A stretch of 64,000 nucleotides of DNA from Neisseria subflava (GCF_024205705.1 NZ_CP073115.1:1736001-1800000), one strand, 5' to 3'. Shown: positions 41,917 to 50,791, counted from the stretch's first letter. Notes: generated by a model not told the origin, from the sequence alone. Numbers and translations are program-made.

Positions 41917-44205
41917 ATGACACAAACCACACTCAAGCCCATTGTTTTATCTATTCTTTTAATCAGCACCCCCATCCTCTCCCAAGCGCATGAAACTGAG
42001 CAGTCAGTTGACTTGGACGAGGTTACCGTCGTCGGTAAAAGCCGTCCGCGCGCTACGTCGGGGCTGTTGCACACTTCGACCGCCTCCGACAAAATCATCT
42101 CCGGCGATACCTTGCGCCAAAAAGCCGTCAACTTAGGCGATGCTTTAGACGGCGTACCGGGCATTCATGCCTCGCAATACGGCGGCGGCGCGTCCGCTCC
42201 CGTTATTCGCGGTCAAACAGGCAGACGAATTAAAGTGTTAAACCATCATGGCGAAACGGGCGACATGGCGGACTTCTCGCCCGACCATGCCTTGATGGTG
42301 GACAGCGCCTTGTCGCAACAGGTTGAAATCCTGCGCGGCCCGGTTACGCTCTTGTACAGCTCGGGCAATGTGGCCGGTTTGGTCGATGTTGCCGATGGCA
42401 AAATCCCCGAAAAAATGCCTGAAAACGGCGTATCGGGCGAAGCCGGATTACGTTTGAGCAGCGGCAATTTGGAAAAACTGACATCCGCAGGCATCAATAT
42501 CGGCTTGGGCAACAACTTCGTGCTGCATACTGAAGGCTTGTACCGCAAATCAGGCGATTACGCCGTACCGCGCTATCAAAAAGAAGAAGGCCGTCTGAAA
42601 CGACTGCCCGACAGCCATGCCGATTCAAAAACAGGCAGCATCGGCCTGTCTTGGGTTGGGGATAAAGGTTTCCTCGGCGTGGCGTACAGCGACCGTCGCG
42701 ACCGCTACGGCCTGCCTGCCCACAGCCATCTCTACGACGACTGCCACGCCGACATCATCTGGCAGAAAAGTTTGATTAACAAACGCTATTTGCAGCTTTA
42801 TCCGCACCTCTTGACAGAAGAAGACGTCGATTACGACAATCCGGGTTTGAGCTGCGGCTTTCACGACGACGATGATGCACACGCCCATGCCCACAACGGC
42901 AAACCGTGGATAGACCTGCGCAACAAACGCTACGAACTCCGCGCCGAATGGAAGCAGCCGCTTCCTGGTTTTGAAGCCCTGCGCGTACATCTGAACCGCA
43001 ATGACTACCACCACGACGAAAAAGCAGGCGATGCAGTAGAAAACTTCTTCAACAACAAAACACACAACGCCCGTATCGAGTTGCGCCACCAACCCATAGG
43101 CCGTCTGAAAGGCAGCTGGGGCGTGCAATATTTGGGACAAAAATCCAGCGCGCTTTCCGCCATTCCCGAAACCGTCCAACAACCGATGTTGATTGACAAC
43201 AATGTGCGCCATTACAGCTTTTTCGGCGTAGAACAGGCAAACTGGGACAACTTCACACTTGAAGGCGGCGTACGCGTGGAAAAACAAAAAGCCTCCATCC
43301 AGTACGACAAAGCATTGATTGATCGGGAAAACTACTACAACCAACCCTTGCCCGACCTCGGCGCGCACCACCAAACCGCCCGCTCGTTCGCGCTTTCCGG
43401 CAACTGGTATTTCTCGCCCCAACACAAACTCAGCCTGACCGCCTCCCATCAGGAACGCCTGCCGTCAACGCAAGAGCTGTACGCACACGGCAAACACGTC
43501 GCCACCAACACCTTTGAAGTCGGCAACAAACACCTCAACAAAGAGCGTTCCAACAACATCGAACTCGCGTTGGGCTATGAAGGCGACCGCTGGCAATACA
43601 ATCTGGCACTCTACCGCAACCGCTTCGGCAACTACATCTACGCCCAAACCCTCAACGACGGACGCGGCCCCAAATCCATCGAAGACGACAGCGAAATAAA
43701 GCTCGTGCGCTACAACCAATCCGGCGCCGACTTCTACGGCGCAGAAGGCGAAATCTACTTCAAACCGACACCGCGCTACCGCATCGGCATTTCCGGCGAC
43801 TATGTACGAGGCCGTCTGAAAAACCTACCGTCCCTGCCCGGCAGGGAAGATGCCTACGGCAACCGTCCTTTCATCGCACAGGACGACCAAAACGCCCCTC
43901 GTGTTCCGGCTGCGCGCTTTGGCGTCCACCTGAAAGCCTCGCTGACCGACCGCATCGATGCCAACTTGGACTACTACCGCGTGTTCGCCCAAAACAAACT
44001 CGCCCGCTACGAAACGCGCACGCCCGGACACCATATGCTCAACCTCGGTGCAAACTACCGCCGCAATACGCGCTATGGCGAGTGGAATTGGTACGTCAAA
44101 GCCGACAACCTGCTCAACCAATCCGTTTACGCCCACAGCAGCTTCCTCTCTGATACGCCGCAAATGGGTCGCAGCTTTACCGGCGGTGTAAACGTGAAGT
44201 TTTAA
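41917..44205 (+). CDS. znuD: TonB-dependent outer-membrane zinc receptor ZnuD
   Basis: A 762-residue outer-membrane receptor that imports zinc (and reportedly haem) using TonB energy. A signal peptide (about 1-24) is followed by the TonB box region VDLDEVTVVGK (about 30), a plug domain (about 45-160, with GDALDGVPGIHAS and VEILRGPVTLLY), and a 22-strand barrel ending in the terminal Phe of GGVNVKF. An extracellular loop at about 275-330 has the His/Asp cluster FHDDDDAHAHAHNGK and two cysteines (DDCHAD, LSCGFH), the metal-capture loop seen in ZnuD. A perfect Zur box precedes the gene. Three AG-DUS lie in the coding sequence. Confidence 0.93.
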   Translation: MTQTTLKPIVLSILLISTPILSQAHETEQSVDLDEVTVVGKSRPRATSGLLHTSTASDKIISGDTLRQKAVNLGDALDGVPGIHASQYGGGASAPVIRGQTGRRIKVLNHHGETGDMADFSPDHALMVDSALSQQVEILRGPVTLLYSSGNVAGLVDVADGKIPEKMPENGVSGEAGLRLSSGNLEKLTSAGINIGLGNNFVLHTEGLYRKSGDYAVPRYQKEEGRLKRLPDSHADSKTGSIGLSWVGDKGFLGVAYSDRRDRYGLPAHSHLYDDCHADIIWQKSLINKRYLQLYPHLLTEEDVDYDNPGLSCGFHDDDDAHAHAHNGKPWIDLRNKRYELRAEWKQPLPGFEALRVHLNRNDYHHDEKAGDAVENFFNNKTHNARIELRHQPIGRLKGSWGVQYLGQKSSALSAIPETVQQPMLIDNNVRHYSFFGVEQANWDNFTLEGGVRVEKQKASIQYDKALIDRENYYNQPLPDLGAHHQTARSFALSGNWYFSPQHKLSLTASHQERLPSTQELYAHGKHVATNTFEVGNKHLNKERSNNIELALGYEGDRWQYNLALYRNRFGNYIYAQTLNDGRGPKSIEDDSEIKLVRYNQSGADFYGAEGEIYFKPTPRYRIGISGDYVRGRLKNLPSLPGREDAYGNRPFIAQDDQNAPRVPAARFGVHLKASLTDRIDANLDYYRVFAQNKLARYETRTPGHHMLNLGANYRRNTRYGEWNWYVKADNLLNQSVYAHSSFLSDTPQMGRSFTGGVNVKF

Positions 44206-44222
44206 AATCGGACAGGCAAACA

Positions 44223-44258
44223 AAAAAGGTTTTCAGACGGCCGTCTGAAAACCTTTTT
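44223..44258. terminator. Perfect 36-bp palindrome formed by two fused DUS
   Basis: AAAAAGGTTTTCAGACGG and its exact complement meet at GGCC, so two DUS share their GGCC core and leave no loop. It terminates znuD and, in the other direction, psd; both arms end in A5/T5. Confidence 0.9.
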
Positions 44259-44289
44259 CTTGTTTTAACCAATCATTCAAAACCGGCAA

Positions 44290-45102
44290 TTAATCTTTCA
44301 ACACATCTTGCACAGCCGCTTGAATCTTAGCCGCCGCTGCTTCGATTTGCTGTTGTTCGGTAGATAGGTTTGCCACTGTTTCAGCCGGAGCCGCTTGTGA
44401 AGCTGGTGCAGCTTGTGGAGCTGCGGCTTTAGGCTCAGATTCAGTTTGCGGCGCAGTCAGCGGCAAACGCGCCAATACAGTGCTGACGCCGGTAACTTTA
44501 TCACCAATCGCCACTTGCGCCTGAGCATCGACAGGCAGATACATATCCACGCGCGAGCCAAAACGGATAAAGCCATAGCGTTCGCCGCGAGACAGTTTCG
44601 CACCTGCTTGGGTGTAGCACAAAATACGGCGCGCCACCAAACCGGCCACTTGAACAAAAGTAATTTCACGACCTGAAGCCGTAGTCGCCAAAACCGCATT
44701 ACGTTCATTTTCCGTGCTGGCCTTATCCAAATCCGCATTCACGAATTTGCCTTTGTTATAGACCACTTTCGTTACCGTACAATCGGCAGGCGATTTTTGC
44801 GAATGCACGTTGAACACGTTCATAAAAATACTGATTTTCAAAGCATCGACATCACGATACGGATCGCGTGCGCGCTCGACCACCACGATACGGCCGTCAA
44901 CTGGGCTCAACACCGCTTCAGGATTTAGCGGAATCTCACGCGCAGGGTCGCGGAAAAACTGCAGGGCAAATACGGTAAACACCCAAAACGGCAAAGACCA
45001 CCAGCCGCAGCACATCGACACCAGCAGGCTCAAAGCCAAACCGCCGCCGATAATCGGCCAGCCCTCACGGGCGATAATCGGGTGGGGATACAAACGGTTC
45101 AT
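44290..45102 (-). CDS. psd: Phosphatidylserine decarboxylase proenzyme
   Basis: Psd makes phosphatidylethanolamine from phosphatidylserine at the inner membrane. It has 270 residues of the short type. An N-terminal membrane region (about 15-45) precedes the catalytic part with LSPVDGRIVVVE, MNVFNVHSQKSPADCTV and the self-cleavage Gly-Ser in RFGSRVDMYLP (about 181), where cleavage creates the pyruvoyl group. The C-terminal ~55 residues are an Ala/Pro/Glu-rich extension beyond the usual end, possibly a flexible tail. ATG 45102 is preferred over GTG 45105; AAGGATAAGTG lies upstream. Confidence 0.92.
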   Translation of the reverse strand: MNRLYPHPIIAREGWPIIGGGLALSLLVSMCCGWWSLPFWVFTVFALQFFRDPAREIPLNPEAVLSPVDGRIVVVERARDPYRDVDALKISIFMNVFNVHSQKSPADCTVTKVVYNKGKFVNADLDKASTENERNAVLATTASGREITFVQVAGLVARRILCYTQAGAKLSRGERYGFIRFGSRVDMYLPVDAQAQVAIGDKVTGVSTVLARLPLTAPQTESEPKAAAPQAAPASQAAPAETVANLSTEQQQIEAAAAKIQAAVQDVLKD

Positions 45103-45327
45103 CACTTATCCTTCATTTAATAATTTCAAAATTGCCACCATTATATCTGAAACTCCAAATATTGAGGCCGTCTGAAATGTTCAGACGGCCGGTGTCTTTT
45201 GTAAAAAATACTCAATATAGATAAAGTTTCAGTTTCGGCAACACAATGACGCAGCGTCCTCAACCAGCGGCTCACACGAGCCAACAATACGCTGCAAATA
45301 TCATTTAGACCAAACCTCCGCCCTCGA
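45103..45327. other. Intergenic region between psd and the YqjK-like gene
   Basis: About 225 bases containing a DUS pair (45165-45176 and 45180-45190, 3-base loop, no U-run). The rest shows no gene or clear signal. Confidence 0.6.
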
Positions 45328-45594
45328 TTATCTCGACAAGCCCAGTATGACCGCCAATACCAGCCAAATCCAATGCCGACGGCGTGATGTAGAGAACAAA
45401 GAGCGTTGAGACAGCAAACGCGTTTGGCTCAACTGATACGCCACATCTGCGAGCTTAATCAACTGATTGCCCTGTCGTGTTTTGCTTTCTTCCGCTTTAC
45501 GCAGTTTCAAATTTTCCGCTTCAATCCGCAGCCGCACCAGCTTAGCCTCTAAAAGCAGCAGCTCACGCTCTTCTTCATACTCCTGTCGCTTCAT
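45328..45594 (-). CDS. Small YqjK-like membrane-associated protein
   Basis: An 88-residue protein. Residues 1-45 are highly charged and helical (EEERELLLLEAKLVRLRIEAE), and a C-terminal hydrophobic segment HWIWLVLAVILGLSR likely anchors it in the membrane. It is the third gene of a yqjD-yqjE-yqjK-like cluster and overlaps the previous gene by 20 bases, so it is co-translated with it. Similarity to YqjK is positional and structural, not a clear motif match. Function unknown. Confidence 0.65.
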   Translation of the reverse strand: MKRQEYEEERELLLLEAKLVRLRIEAENLKLRKAEESKTRQGNQLIKLADVAYQLSQTRLLSQRSLFSTSRRRHWIWLVLAVILGLSR

Positions 45595-45982
45595 CGTCCG
45601 TATCCTTGTCTATCTCACCGCGCAAATACGCAATATCCGATCGAATATCCTGCAAGGTTTCAGCCACACGACTGCCCTGCTCCCGATAATCTGCCGATAC
45701 TTTGCGGAACAATACGGCAATAATCAGCAGGCTTACAAAGAAAATGCCGAAAAACACCCACAAAGCGGCCACATCCGACAGCACGCGGTTCAAGCCGAAC
45801 AGCAAACCAACCAAGCCCACCATCAACAGCGCGCCGGACAACACCAGCCAGATCGCCAACCGGAACACATTCTCCGCCTGACGCGTCAAATCCAAGCTCA
45901 ATATCTGCAAACGCAGCAGCAGCAAATCCGCGCCCTGATTCAACAAAGCCTTGCCATGTTCAAAACGCTGGCGAATTCCCAT
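45575..45982 (-). CDS. YqjE-like (holin-X superfamily) membrane protein
   Basis: A 135-residue protein with two adjacent membrane helices (LAIWLVLSGALLMVGLVGLLFGLN and ALWVFFGIFFVSLLIIAVLF, read as landmarks at about 45-68 and 75-95) and charged helical ends. This matches the YqjE / actinobacterial holin-X family, in spite of the name not a phage holin. ATG 45982 follows GGATAATCGAG. It lies between the DUF883 gene upstream and the overlapping YqjK-like gene. Members may bind the membrane and, with YqjD, ribosomes in stationary phase; this is inference here. Confidence 0.75.
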   Translation of the reverse strand: MGIRQRFEHGKALLNQGADLLLLRLQILSLDLTRQAENVFRLAIWLVLSGALLMVGLVGLLFGLNRVLSDVAALWVFFGIFFVSLLIIAVLFRKVSADYREQGSRVAETLQDIRSDIAYLRGEIDKDTDDEATGV

Positions 45983-46017
45983 CTCGATTATCCTTTTTTC
46001 CAGGAAAAATAAGGCTA

Positions 46018-46078
46018 AGGCCGTCTGCACAGCGCAATGAAATCCATGATTTCATGTACACGCCTGTTCAGACGGCCT
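46018..46078. terminator. Degenerate DUS pair between the YqjD- and YqjE-like genes
   Basis: AGGCCGTCTGCA (46018-46029, last bases altered) faces TTCAGACGGCCT (46067-46078). A small inner hairpin TGAAATC / GATTTCA lies between them. It sits within the presumed operon, so read-through must be partial. Confidence 0.55.
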
Positions 46079-46091
46079 TAACATATTCACA

Positions 46092-46460
46092 TTAACGGCG
46101 GTTCAACAACACACCGACAACCAAACCGGCCAATGCGGCAAAACCCATCGCATAATATGGTTTTTCATGCACCACTTCATCAGCTTGTTTGGCACCGCGT
46201 TTCAAGCACGCCCCAGCATCTGATTCTAAATCGGAAAAAAGCTCTTTACCATCTTTAAATCGTTCGCTAATCTCTTCTTCGAAGCTGCTAAAACGCTCTT
46301 TGGCTTCTGCCAATTTTGCTTCCAATTTAGCGCGAATTTTACTACCTTCTTCCGAACCGGCTTCAACACCATTGCGGTACAGTTCGTCCACATCATCCAT
46401 TACTTCTCGGATATCTTCCAACAAAGCATCACGACGTTTTTCAAAATTATGTTTTTTCAT
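46092..46460 (-). CDS. DUF883 (YqjD/ElaB-family) membrane-anchored protein
   Basis: A 122-residue protein: a long charged helix (about 1-90, DALLEDIREVMDDVDELYRNG; FSSFEEEISERFKDGKEL) and a C-terminal hydrophobic anchor AMGFAALAGLVVGVLLNRR ending in the family's RR. YqjD/ElaB proteins tether ribosomes to the inner membrane in stationary phase in E. coli; the same role here is an inference. The ribosome-binding site is AGGAGAGTATG. It is first in the cluster. Confidence 0.85.
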   Translation of the reverse strand: MKKHNFEKRRDALLEDIREVMDDVDELYRNGVEAGSEEGSKIRAKLEAKLAEAKERFSSFEEEISERFKDGKELFSDLESDAGACLKRGAKQADEVVHEKPYYAMGFAALAGLVVGVLLNRR

Positions 46461-46599
46461 AATACATACTCTCCTATAGATTGATATGGTTACAGATTAT
46501 TCATCTGTTAATAACATTATAACCATTTATTTCCAAATAAACGTTAATTTAAATAAAATTAAGTCCTTATTCTGAAAAAAAACGAATGAAATTTAAAAA

Positions 46600-46629
46600 A
46601 GGCCGTCTGAAAACTTCAGACGGCCTTTT
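46600..46629. terminator. DUS terminator after sucD
   Basis: AGGCCGTCTGAA (46600-46611) and TTCAGACGGCCT (46615-46626) with a 3-base loop, flanked by A6 and T4. On the minus strand it ends the sucCD transcript. Confidence 0.9.
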
Positions 46630-46653
46630 CCATTCAGCTTAAAGACTTAAGTC

Positions 46654-47544
46654 TTATGCCAAACCTTTTGCTTTCAACACTTCCAGCATGGTAGTGCCCA
46701 ACTCGGCAGGGCTGCGGGTGTAAGCGATACCGGCTTTTTCGAAAGCGGCGAATTTTTCTTCGGCAGTACCTTTACCACCGGAAATAATCGCACCGGCGTG
46801 GCCCATACGTTTGCCTTTAGGAGCGGTAACACCAGCGATGTAACCGACAACAGGTTTGGTTACGTTGGATTGGATGTATTCGGCTGCTTCTTCTTCCGCA
46901 GTACCGCCGATTTCACCGATCATGATGATGGCATCGGTATCTGGGTCTTCTTGAAAGAGTTTCAGTGCGTCGATTTGGTTCATACCAGGAATCGGGTCGC
47001 CGCCGATACCGATACAGGTTGATTGACCCAAGCCCAGTTTGGTTGTTTGTGCCACGGCTTCGTAAGTCAACGTACCGGAACGGGAAATAATACCGATGCG
47101 GCCAGGTTGGTGGATGTGGCCCGGCATAATACCGATTTTGCACTCACCCGGAGTAATCACGCCCGGGCAGTTAGGGCCGACCAAGCGAGTACCGTTGCCG
47201 TTGGTTTCCAAGTAACGTTTAGCTTTGAGCATGTCCAGAGTAGGCACGCCTTCGGTAATCACAACGACCAAGCCTACGCCTGAATCAACGGCTTCAACGA
47301 TAGAATCCAAAACAAACGGAGCTGGAACGTAAATTACAGATGCGTCAGCGCCGGTTTCTTTAACGGCTTCTTTCATGGTGTTGAATACAGGCAGATCCAA
47401 ATGGGTTTGACCGCCTTTGCCTGGGGTAACGCCGCCGACAACTTTAGTGCCGTAAGCCAGAGCTTGTTCGGAGTGGAAAGTACCGTTTTTACCGGTGAAA
47501 CCTTGAACCAATACTTTGGTGTCTTTATTAATCAATACGCTCAT
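46654..47544 (-). CDS. sucD: Succinyl-CoA synthetase alpha subunit
   Basis: With SucC it converts succinyl-CoA, ADP and phosphate to succinate and ATP. It has 296 residues. The CoA-binding N-terminus has LVQGFTGKNGTFHSEQALAYG, then GPNCPGVITPGECKIGIMPG (about 122-141). The phosphorylated active-site His is in GHAGAIISGGKGTAEEK (about 246). ATG 47544 follows GGAGAAAAGA. It starts 11 bases after sucC ends and is the last gene of the TCA block. Confidence 0.97.
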   Translation of the reverse strand: MSVLINKDTKVLVQGFTGKNGTFHSEQALAYGTKVVGGVTPGKGGQTHLDLPVFNTMKEAVKETGADASVIYVPAPFVLDSIVEAVDSGVGLVVVITEGVPTLDMLKAKRYLETNGNGTRLVGPNCPGVITPGECKIGIMPGHIHQPGRIGIISRSGTLTYEAVAQTTKLGLGQSTCIGIGGDPIPGMNQIDALKLFQEDPDTDAIIMIGEIGGTAEEEAAEYIQSNVTKPVVGYIAGVTAPKGKRMGHAGAIISGGKGTAEEKFAAFEKAGIAYTRSPAELGTTMLEVLKAKGLA

Positions 47545-47554
47545 TCTTTTCTCC

Positions 47555-48721
47555 TTAGGCGTTTACGGCTGCAACAATTTTTTCGGCTGCGTCATTCAGG
47601 CCGTCTGCAGAAGTCAGTTTCAGACCTGATTCGTTCAGGATTTTCGCGCCGAGTTCGGCGTTGTTACCTTCCAAACGAACAACGACAGGAACGTTGACGT
47701 TGATTTCTTTAACGGCTGCCACGATGGCTTCCGCAATCATGTCGCAACGTACGATACCGCCGAAGATGTTGATCAATACGCCTTTAACGGATTTGTCTTC
47801 CAAAATCAGTTTGAACGCTTCAACCACGCGGTCTTTGGTTGCGCCGCCACCAACGTCCAAAAAGTTGGCAGGTTGGCCGCCTTTGAGTTTGATGATGTCC
47901 ATAGTGGCCATCGCCAAACCGGCACCGTTAACCATACAGCCGATGTTGCCTTCCAGAGCAACATAGTTCAGGTCGAATTCAGAAGCTTTCAGCTCACGTT
48001 CGTTTTCTTGAGATTTGTCGCGCAATTCAGCGATTTTTGGCAGGCGGTAAAGCGCGTTGCTGTCGATACCGATTTTGCCGTCCACGCAAGCCAGCGCACC
48101 GTTTTCGCGAACTGCCAATGGGTTTACTTCAAACAGGGCGAAGTCGTTTTCGATAAACGCTTTGTACGCGCCGGTCATCAGTTTGACGAACTCGTTGATT
48201 TGTTTGTCTTTCAAGCCCAGTTGGAAGGCAACTTCGCGAGCTTGGCAAGGTTGCAGGCCGACCAGCGGATCAACGGTTACTTTGAAGATTTTTTCTGGAG
48301 TTTCGGCAGCAACTTTTTCAATTTCCACGCCACCTTCGGTAGAAGCCATGAATGTAACGCGGCGGGTAGAACGGTCAACCACTGCGCCCAAGTACAGCTC
48401 GGTTTGAACAGGATACATGTCTTCACAAACCAAAACGCTGTTGACAGGTTGGCCGTTAGCATCGGTTTGGTAAGTTACCAAGTTGGTGCCAATCAGGCTT
48501 TCAGCCACTTCTTTAGCTTCTTCGCGGCTTTTAACGACTTTTACGCCGCCCGCTTTACCGCGGCCGCCGGCGTGTACTTGTGCTTTGACAACAGCGAATT
48601 TGCCGCCCAATTTGTCGTAAGCTGCAGCGGCTTCTTCGCCGTTGTGTGCCAAAATACCGCCTTGTACGGGCAAACCGTAGCTAGCCAGCAGTTCTTTAGC
48701 CTGATACTCGTGTAAATTCAT
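47555..48721 (-). CDS. sucC: Succinyl-CoA synthetase beta subunit
   Basis: The nucleotide-binding beta subunit, 388 residues. It starts MNLHEYQAKELLASYGLPVQ (ATP-grasp fold) with GGRGKAGGVKVVKS for nucleotide binding, ENDFALFEVNPLAV for metal binding, and GGIVRCDMIAEAIV in the C-terminal CoA-ligase-like domain. ATG 48721 follows AAGGAGAAATCC. The open frame upstream of it overlaps the intergenic region and is not coding. Confidence 0.97.
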   Translation of the reverse strand: MNLHEYQAKELLASYGLPVQGGILAHNGEEAAAAYDKLGGKFAVVKAQVHAGGRGKAGGVKVVKSREEAKEVAESLIGTNLVTYQTDANGQPVNSVLVCEDMYPVQTELYLGAVVDRSTRRVTFMASTEGGVEIEKVAAETPEKIFKVTVDPLVGLQPCQAREVAFQLGLKDKQINEFVKLMTGAYKAFIENDFALFEVNPLAVRENGALACVDGKIGIDSNALYRLPKIAELRDKSQENERELKASEFDLNYVALEGNIGCMVNGAGLAMATMDIIKLKGGQPANFLDVGGGATKDRVVEAFKLILEDKSVKGVLINIFGGIVRCDMIAEAIVAAVKEINVNVPVVVRLEGNNAELGAKILNESGLKLTSADGLNDAAEKIVAAVNA

Positions 48722-48792
48722 GGATTTCTCCTTAAGGTGAGTGGGTTTTAGGAATCGCCCTGCGGCCAATCCCATATTTTCAGACGGCCCTA

Positions 48793-49080
48793 CTATTTAC
48801 TGAAGGGCAACCACATCCGCGCCAGCAGATACATGGTTGCGCCGCCTCCCCCGAGAATAAAAAAGACGATGCCTTTTTTACGCGAATTCGGGCAGAGCAG
48901 ATAAACGGCAAGGCTGAAACTGATAAACAACAATGCCACGCGCCAAACCAATTCTTTATCTTTGAAACGGTTGAGCGTATAAGTTTCGGTCATCATCACA
49001 TACATCTGCCACAATGCGGCCATACACATGCTGATGATGCCCATCGGTATAAAGAAAATACCGACTATTTCTTTGTTCAT
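48793..49080 (-). CDS. Small membrane protein of unknown function in the TCA cluster
   Basis: A 95-residue protein with three hydrophobic segments: IVGIFFIPMGIISMCMAALW (about 5-24), VALLFISFSLAVYLLC (about 49-64) and GIVFFILGGGGATMYLLARMW (about 70-90). It lies between lpdA and sucC and reads the same way, but DUS hairpins separate it from lpdA (49168-49195). I do not recognise the family. It has a weak ribosome-binding site upstream. Its location among TCA genes does not by itself imply a metabolic role. Confidence 0.6.
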   Translation of the reverse strand: MNKEIVGIFFIPMGIISMCMAALWQMYVMMTETYTLNRFKDKELVWRVALLFISFSLAVYLLCPNSRKKGIVFFILGGGGATMYLLARMWLPFSK

Positions 49081-49167
49081 AACGAATGTAAATGCTGTTT
49101 GTTTGTCTGATGGAATTATAAATCAGAAAACGAAGCTCTCGAAACATTCAATTTGTCGGAGGCCTTA

Positions 49168-49195
49168 AGGCCGTCTGAAAAGTTTCAGACGGCCT
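49168..49195. terminator. DUS terminator after lpdA
   Basis: AGGCCGTCTGAA (49168-49179) and TTCAGACGGCCT (49184-49195) with a 4-base loop, ten bases beyond the lpdA stop. Confidence 0.85.
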
Positions 49196-49204
49196 TAATG
49201 TCTA

Positions 49205-50638
49205 TCAACCGTGCAAAGCGCGTTTGTCAGCCGCCAATGCAGCTTCGTGAACCACTTCGGACAAGGTTGGGTGGGCATGGATAATGCGGGCGATGTCTTC
49301 GCTGCTGGCGAAGAATTCGAGCGCAGTCACGCCTTCGGTAACCAATTCGCTGACAACCGGGCCAATCATGTGTACACCCAAGATGCGATCGGTTTTGGCA
49401 TCTGCCAATACTTTAACCGTACCTTTGGCTTTGCCCATTGCCAATGCGCGACCGTTTGCACCGAAACCTGAAGTACCTTTTTTGTACTCCACGCCTTCGG
49501 CTTTGAGCTGCTCTTCGGTTTTACCCACCCAAGCGATTTCAGGGTCGGTGTAAATCACGAACGGCACGTTGTTGAAGTCGATATGCGGTTTTTGACCAGC
49601 AATGCGCTCGGCAACGGCAACGCCTTCGTCGCTGGCTTTGTGTGCCAACATCGGGCCGCGAACCACGTCGCCGATTGCCCATACGTTAGGCAGATTGGTA
49701 CGGCATTCGCCATCTACTTTGATAAAGCCGCGTTCGTCTTTTTCCAAGCCTACGGCTTCCGCGTTCAGGCCTTTGGTGTTTGGAATACGACCGATGGCAA
49801 CGATCAGTTTGTCGAATACTTCGGTTTTGGCTTCGCCGGCAGCAGTTTCGTAAGCAACGGAAACGCCTTTGCCTTCAGACTTGATGTCACCGATTTTCAC
49901 GCCCAATTCAATGCTCAGACCTTGCTCTTTGGTGAAGTATTTGAAGGCTTCTTTGGCGATTTGTTGGTCGGCAGCAGCCAGGAAGGTCGGCGCAGCTTCA
50001 AGAATGGTAACTTCTGCACCCACGCGGTTCCATACGGAACCCATTTCCAAACCAATCACGCCGGAACCGATCACGCCGAGTTTGGCAGGTACTTCGGTCA
50101 GGTTCAATGCGCCTTCGTTGTCCAATACGTTCACGTTGTCGATAGCGACTTGTGGCAGCGGACGCGGTACGGAACCGGTCGCTACGATGACGTGTTTGGC
50201 TTCGATAACGGTTTTCTCGCCTTTGTTATCGACTTCGATTTGGTAAGCATCGCCATTTTTACCGGCAAAAGAAGCAGTACCAAACAGGCTGGTTACTTTG
50301 TTTTTTTGGAACAGGAATTTCACGCCGCCGGTCAGTTTGGTCACGATGGCATCTTTACGCTCAATCATTTTGGCCGCGTCGAATTTTACGTCGCCGACAG
50401 TGATACCGTGTTCGGCAAAATCGTGTTGCGCAGCGTGGAAATGTTCGCTGGATTGCAACAGGGCTTTGGAAGGGATACAACCTACGTTCAAGCAAGTACC
50501 GCCCAATGCAGGGGCATTGCCTGCTTTGTTAACGCCTGCGTCAACGCAAGCGGTTTTGAAACCGAGTTGCGCGGCACGGATGGCGGCAACGTATCCACCC
50601 GGGCCTGCACCAATCACTACTACATCATATTGAGACAT
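49205..50638 (-). CDS. lpdA: Dihydrolipoyl dehydrogenase (E3)
   Basis: E3 reoxidises the dihydrolipoyl group of the 2-oxoglutarate (and possibly pyruvate) dehydrogenase complexes with NAD. It has 477 residues. The N-terminal FAD motif is VVVIGAGPGGYVAAIRAAQLG, and the redox disulfide is in GGTCLNVGCIPSKALL (about 48-63). The NAD-binding GSGVIGLEMGSVW and the C-terminal catalytic His-Glu in HAHPTLSEVVHEAAL (about 450) are intact. There is no N-terminal lipoyl domain, unlike some neisserial E3 paralogues fused to one. It has its own upstream region with a motif shared with sdhC, so it may be transcribed separately. Confidence 0.95.
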   Translation of the reverse strand: MSQYDVVVIGAGPGGYVAAIRAAQLGFKTACVDAGVNKAGNAPALGGTCLNVGCIPSKALLQSSEHFHAAQHDFAEHGITVGDVKFDAAKMIERKDAIVTKLTGGVKFLFQKNKVTSLFGTASFAGKNGDAYQIEVDNKGEKTVIEAKHVIVATGSVPRPLPQVAIDNVNVLDNEGALNLTEVPAKLGVIGSGVIGLEMGSVWNRVGAEVTILEAAPTFLAAADQQIAKEAFKYFTKEQGLSIELGVKIGDIKSEGKGVSVAYETAAGEAKTEVFDKLIVAIGRIPNTKGLNAEAVGLEKDERGFIKVDGECRTNLPNVWAIGDVVRGPMLAHKASDEGVAVAERIAGQKPHIDFNNVPFVIYTDPEIAWVGKTEEQLKAEGVEYKKGTSGFGANGRALAMGKAKGTVKVLADAKTDRILGVHMIGPVVSELVTEGVTALEFFASSEDIARIIHAHPTLSEVVHEAALAADKRALHG

Positions 50639-50733
50639 CGTGTCATCCTTTGCTTTTGCAGTATCTCAAAATAAAAACGATACTTTTTGTTTCTTTTTTA
50701 TTTTGAATGACTGCTTTTGATGGTTTTAAGAAA

Positions 50734-50791
50734 AGGCCGTCTGAAAGTCCATATCTGCCGATTCATTCGAATCAAATGTTTCAGACGGCCT
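50734..50791. repeat. DUS inverted pair upstream of lpdA
   Basis: AGGCCGTCTGAA (50734-50745) and TTCAGACGGCCT (50780-50791) with a 34-base loop, placed between the lpdA start and the shared motif at 50811-50840. If transcription starts at that motif, the hairpin is within the lpdA leader. Confidence 0.7.

Noticed and set aside
45575..45982. Prophage remnant suggested by a holin-like protein
   Set aside because: The YqjE/holin-X family is chromosomal, the neighbours are YqjD- and YqjK-like, and no other phage gene is present.
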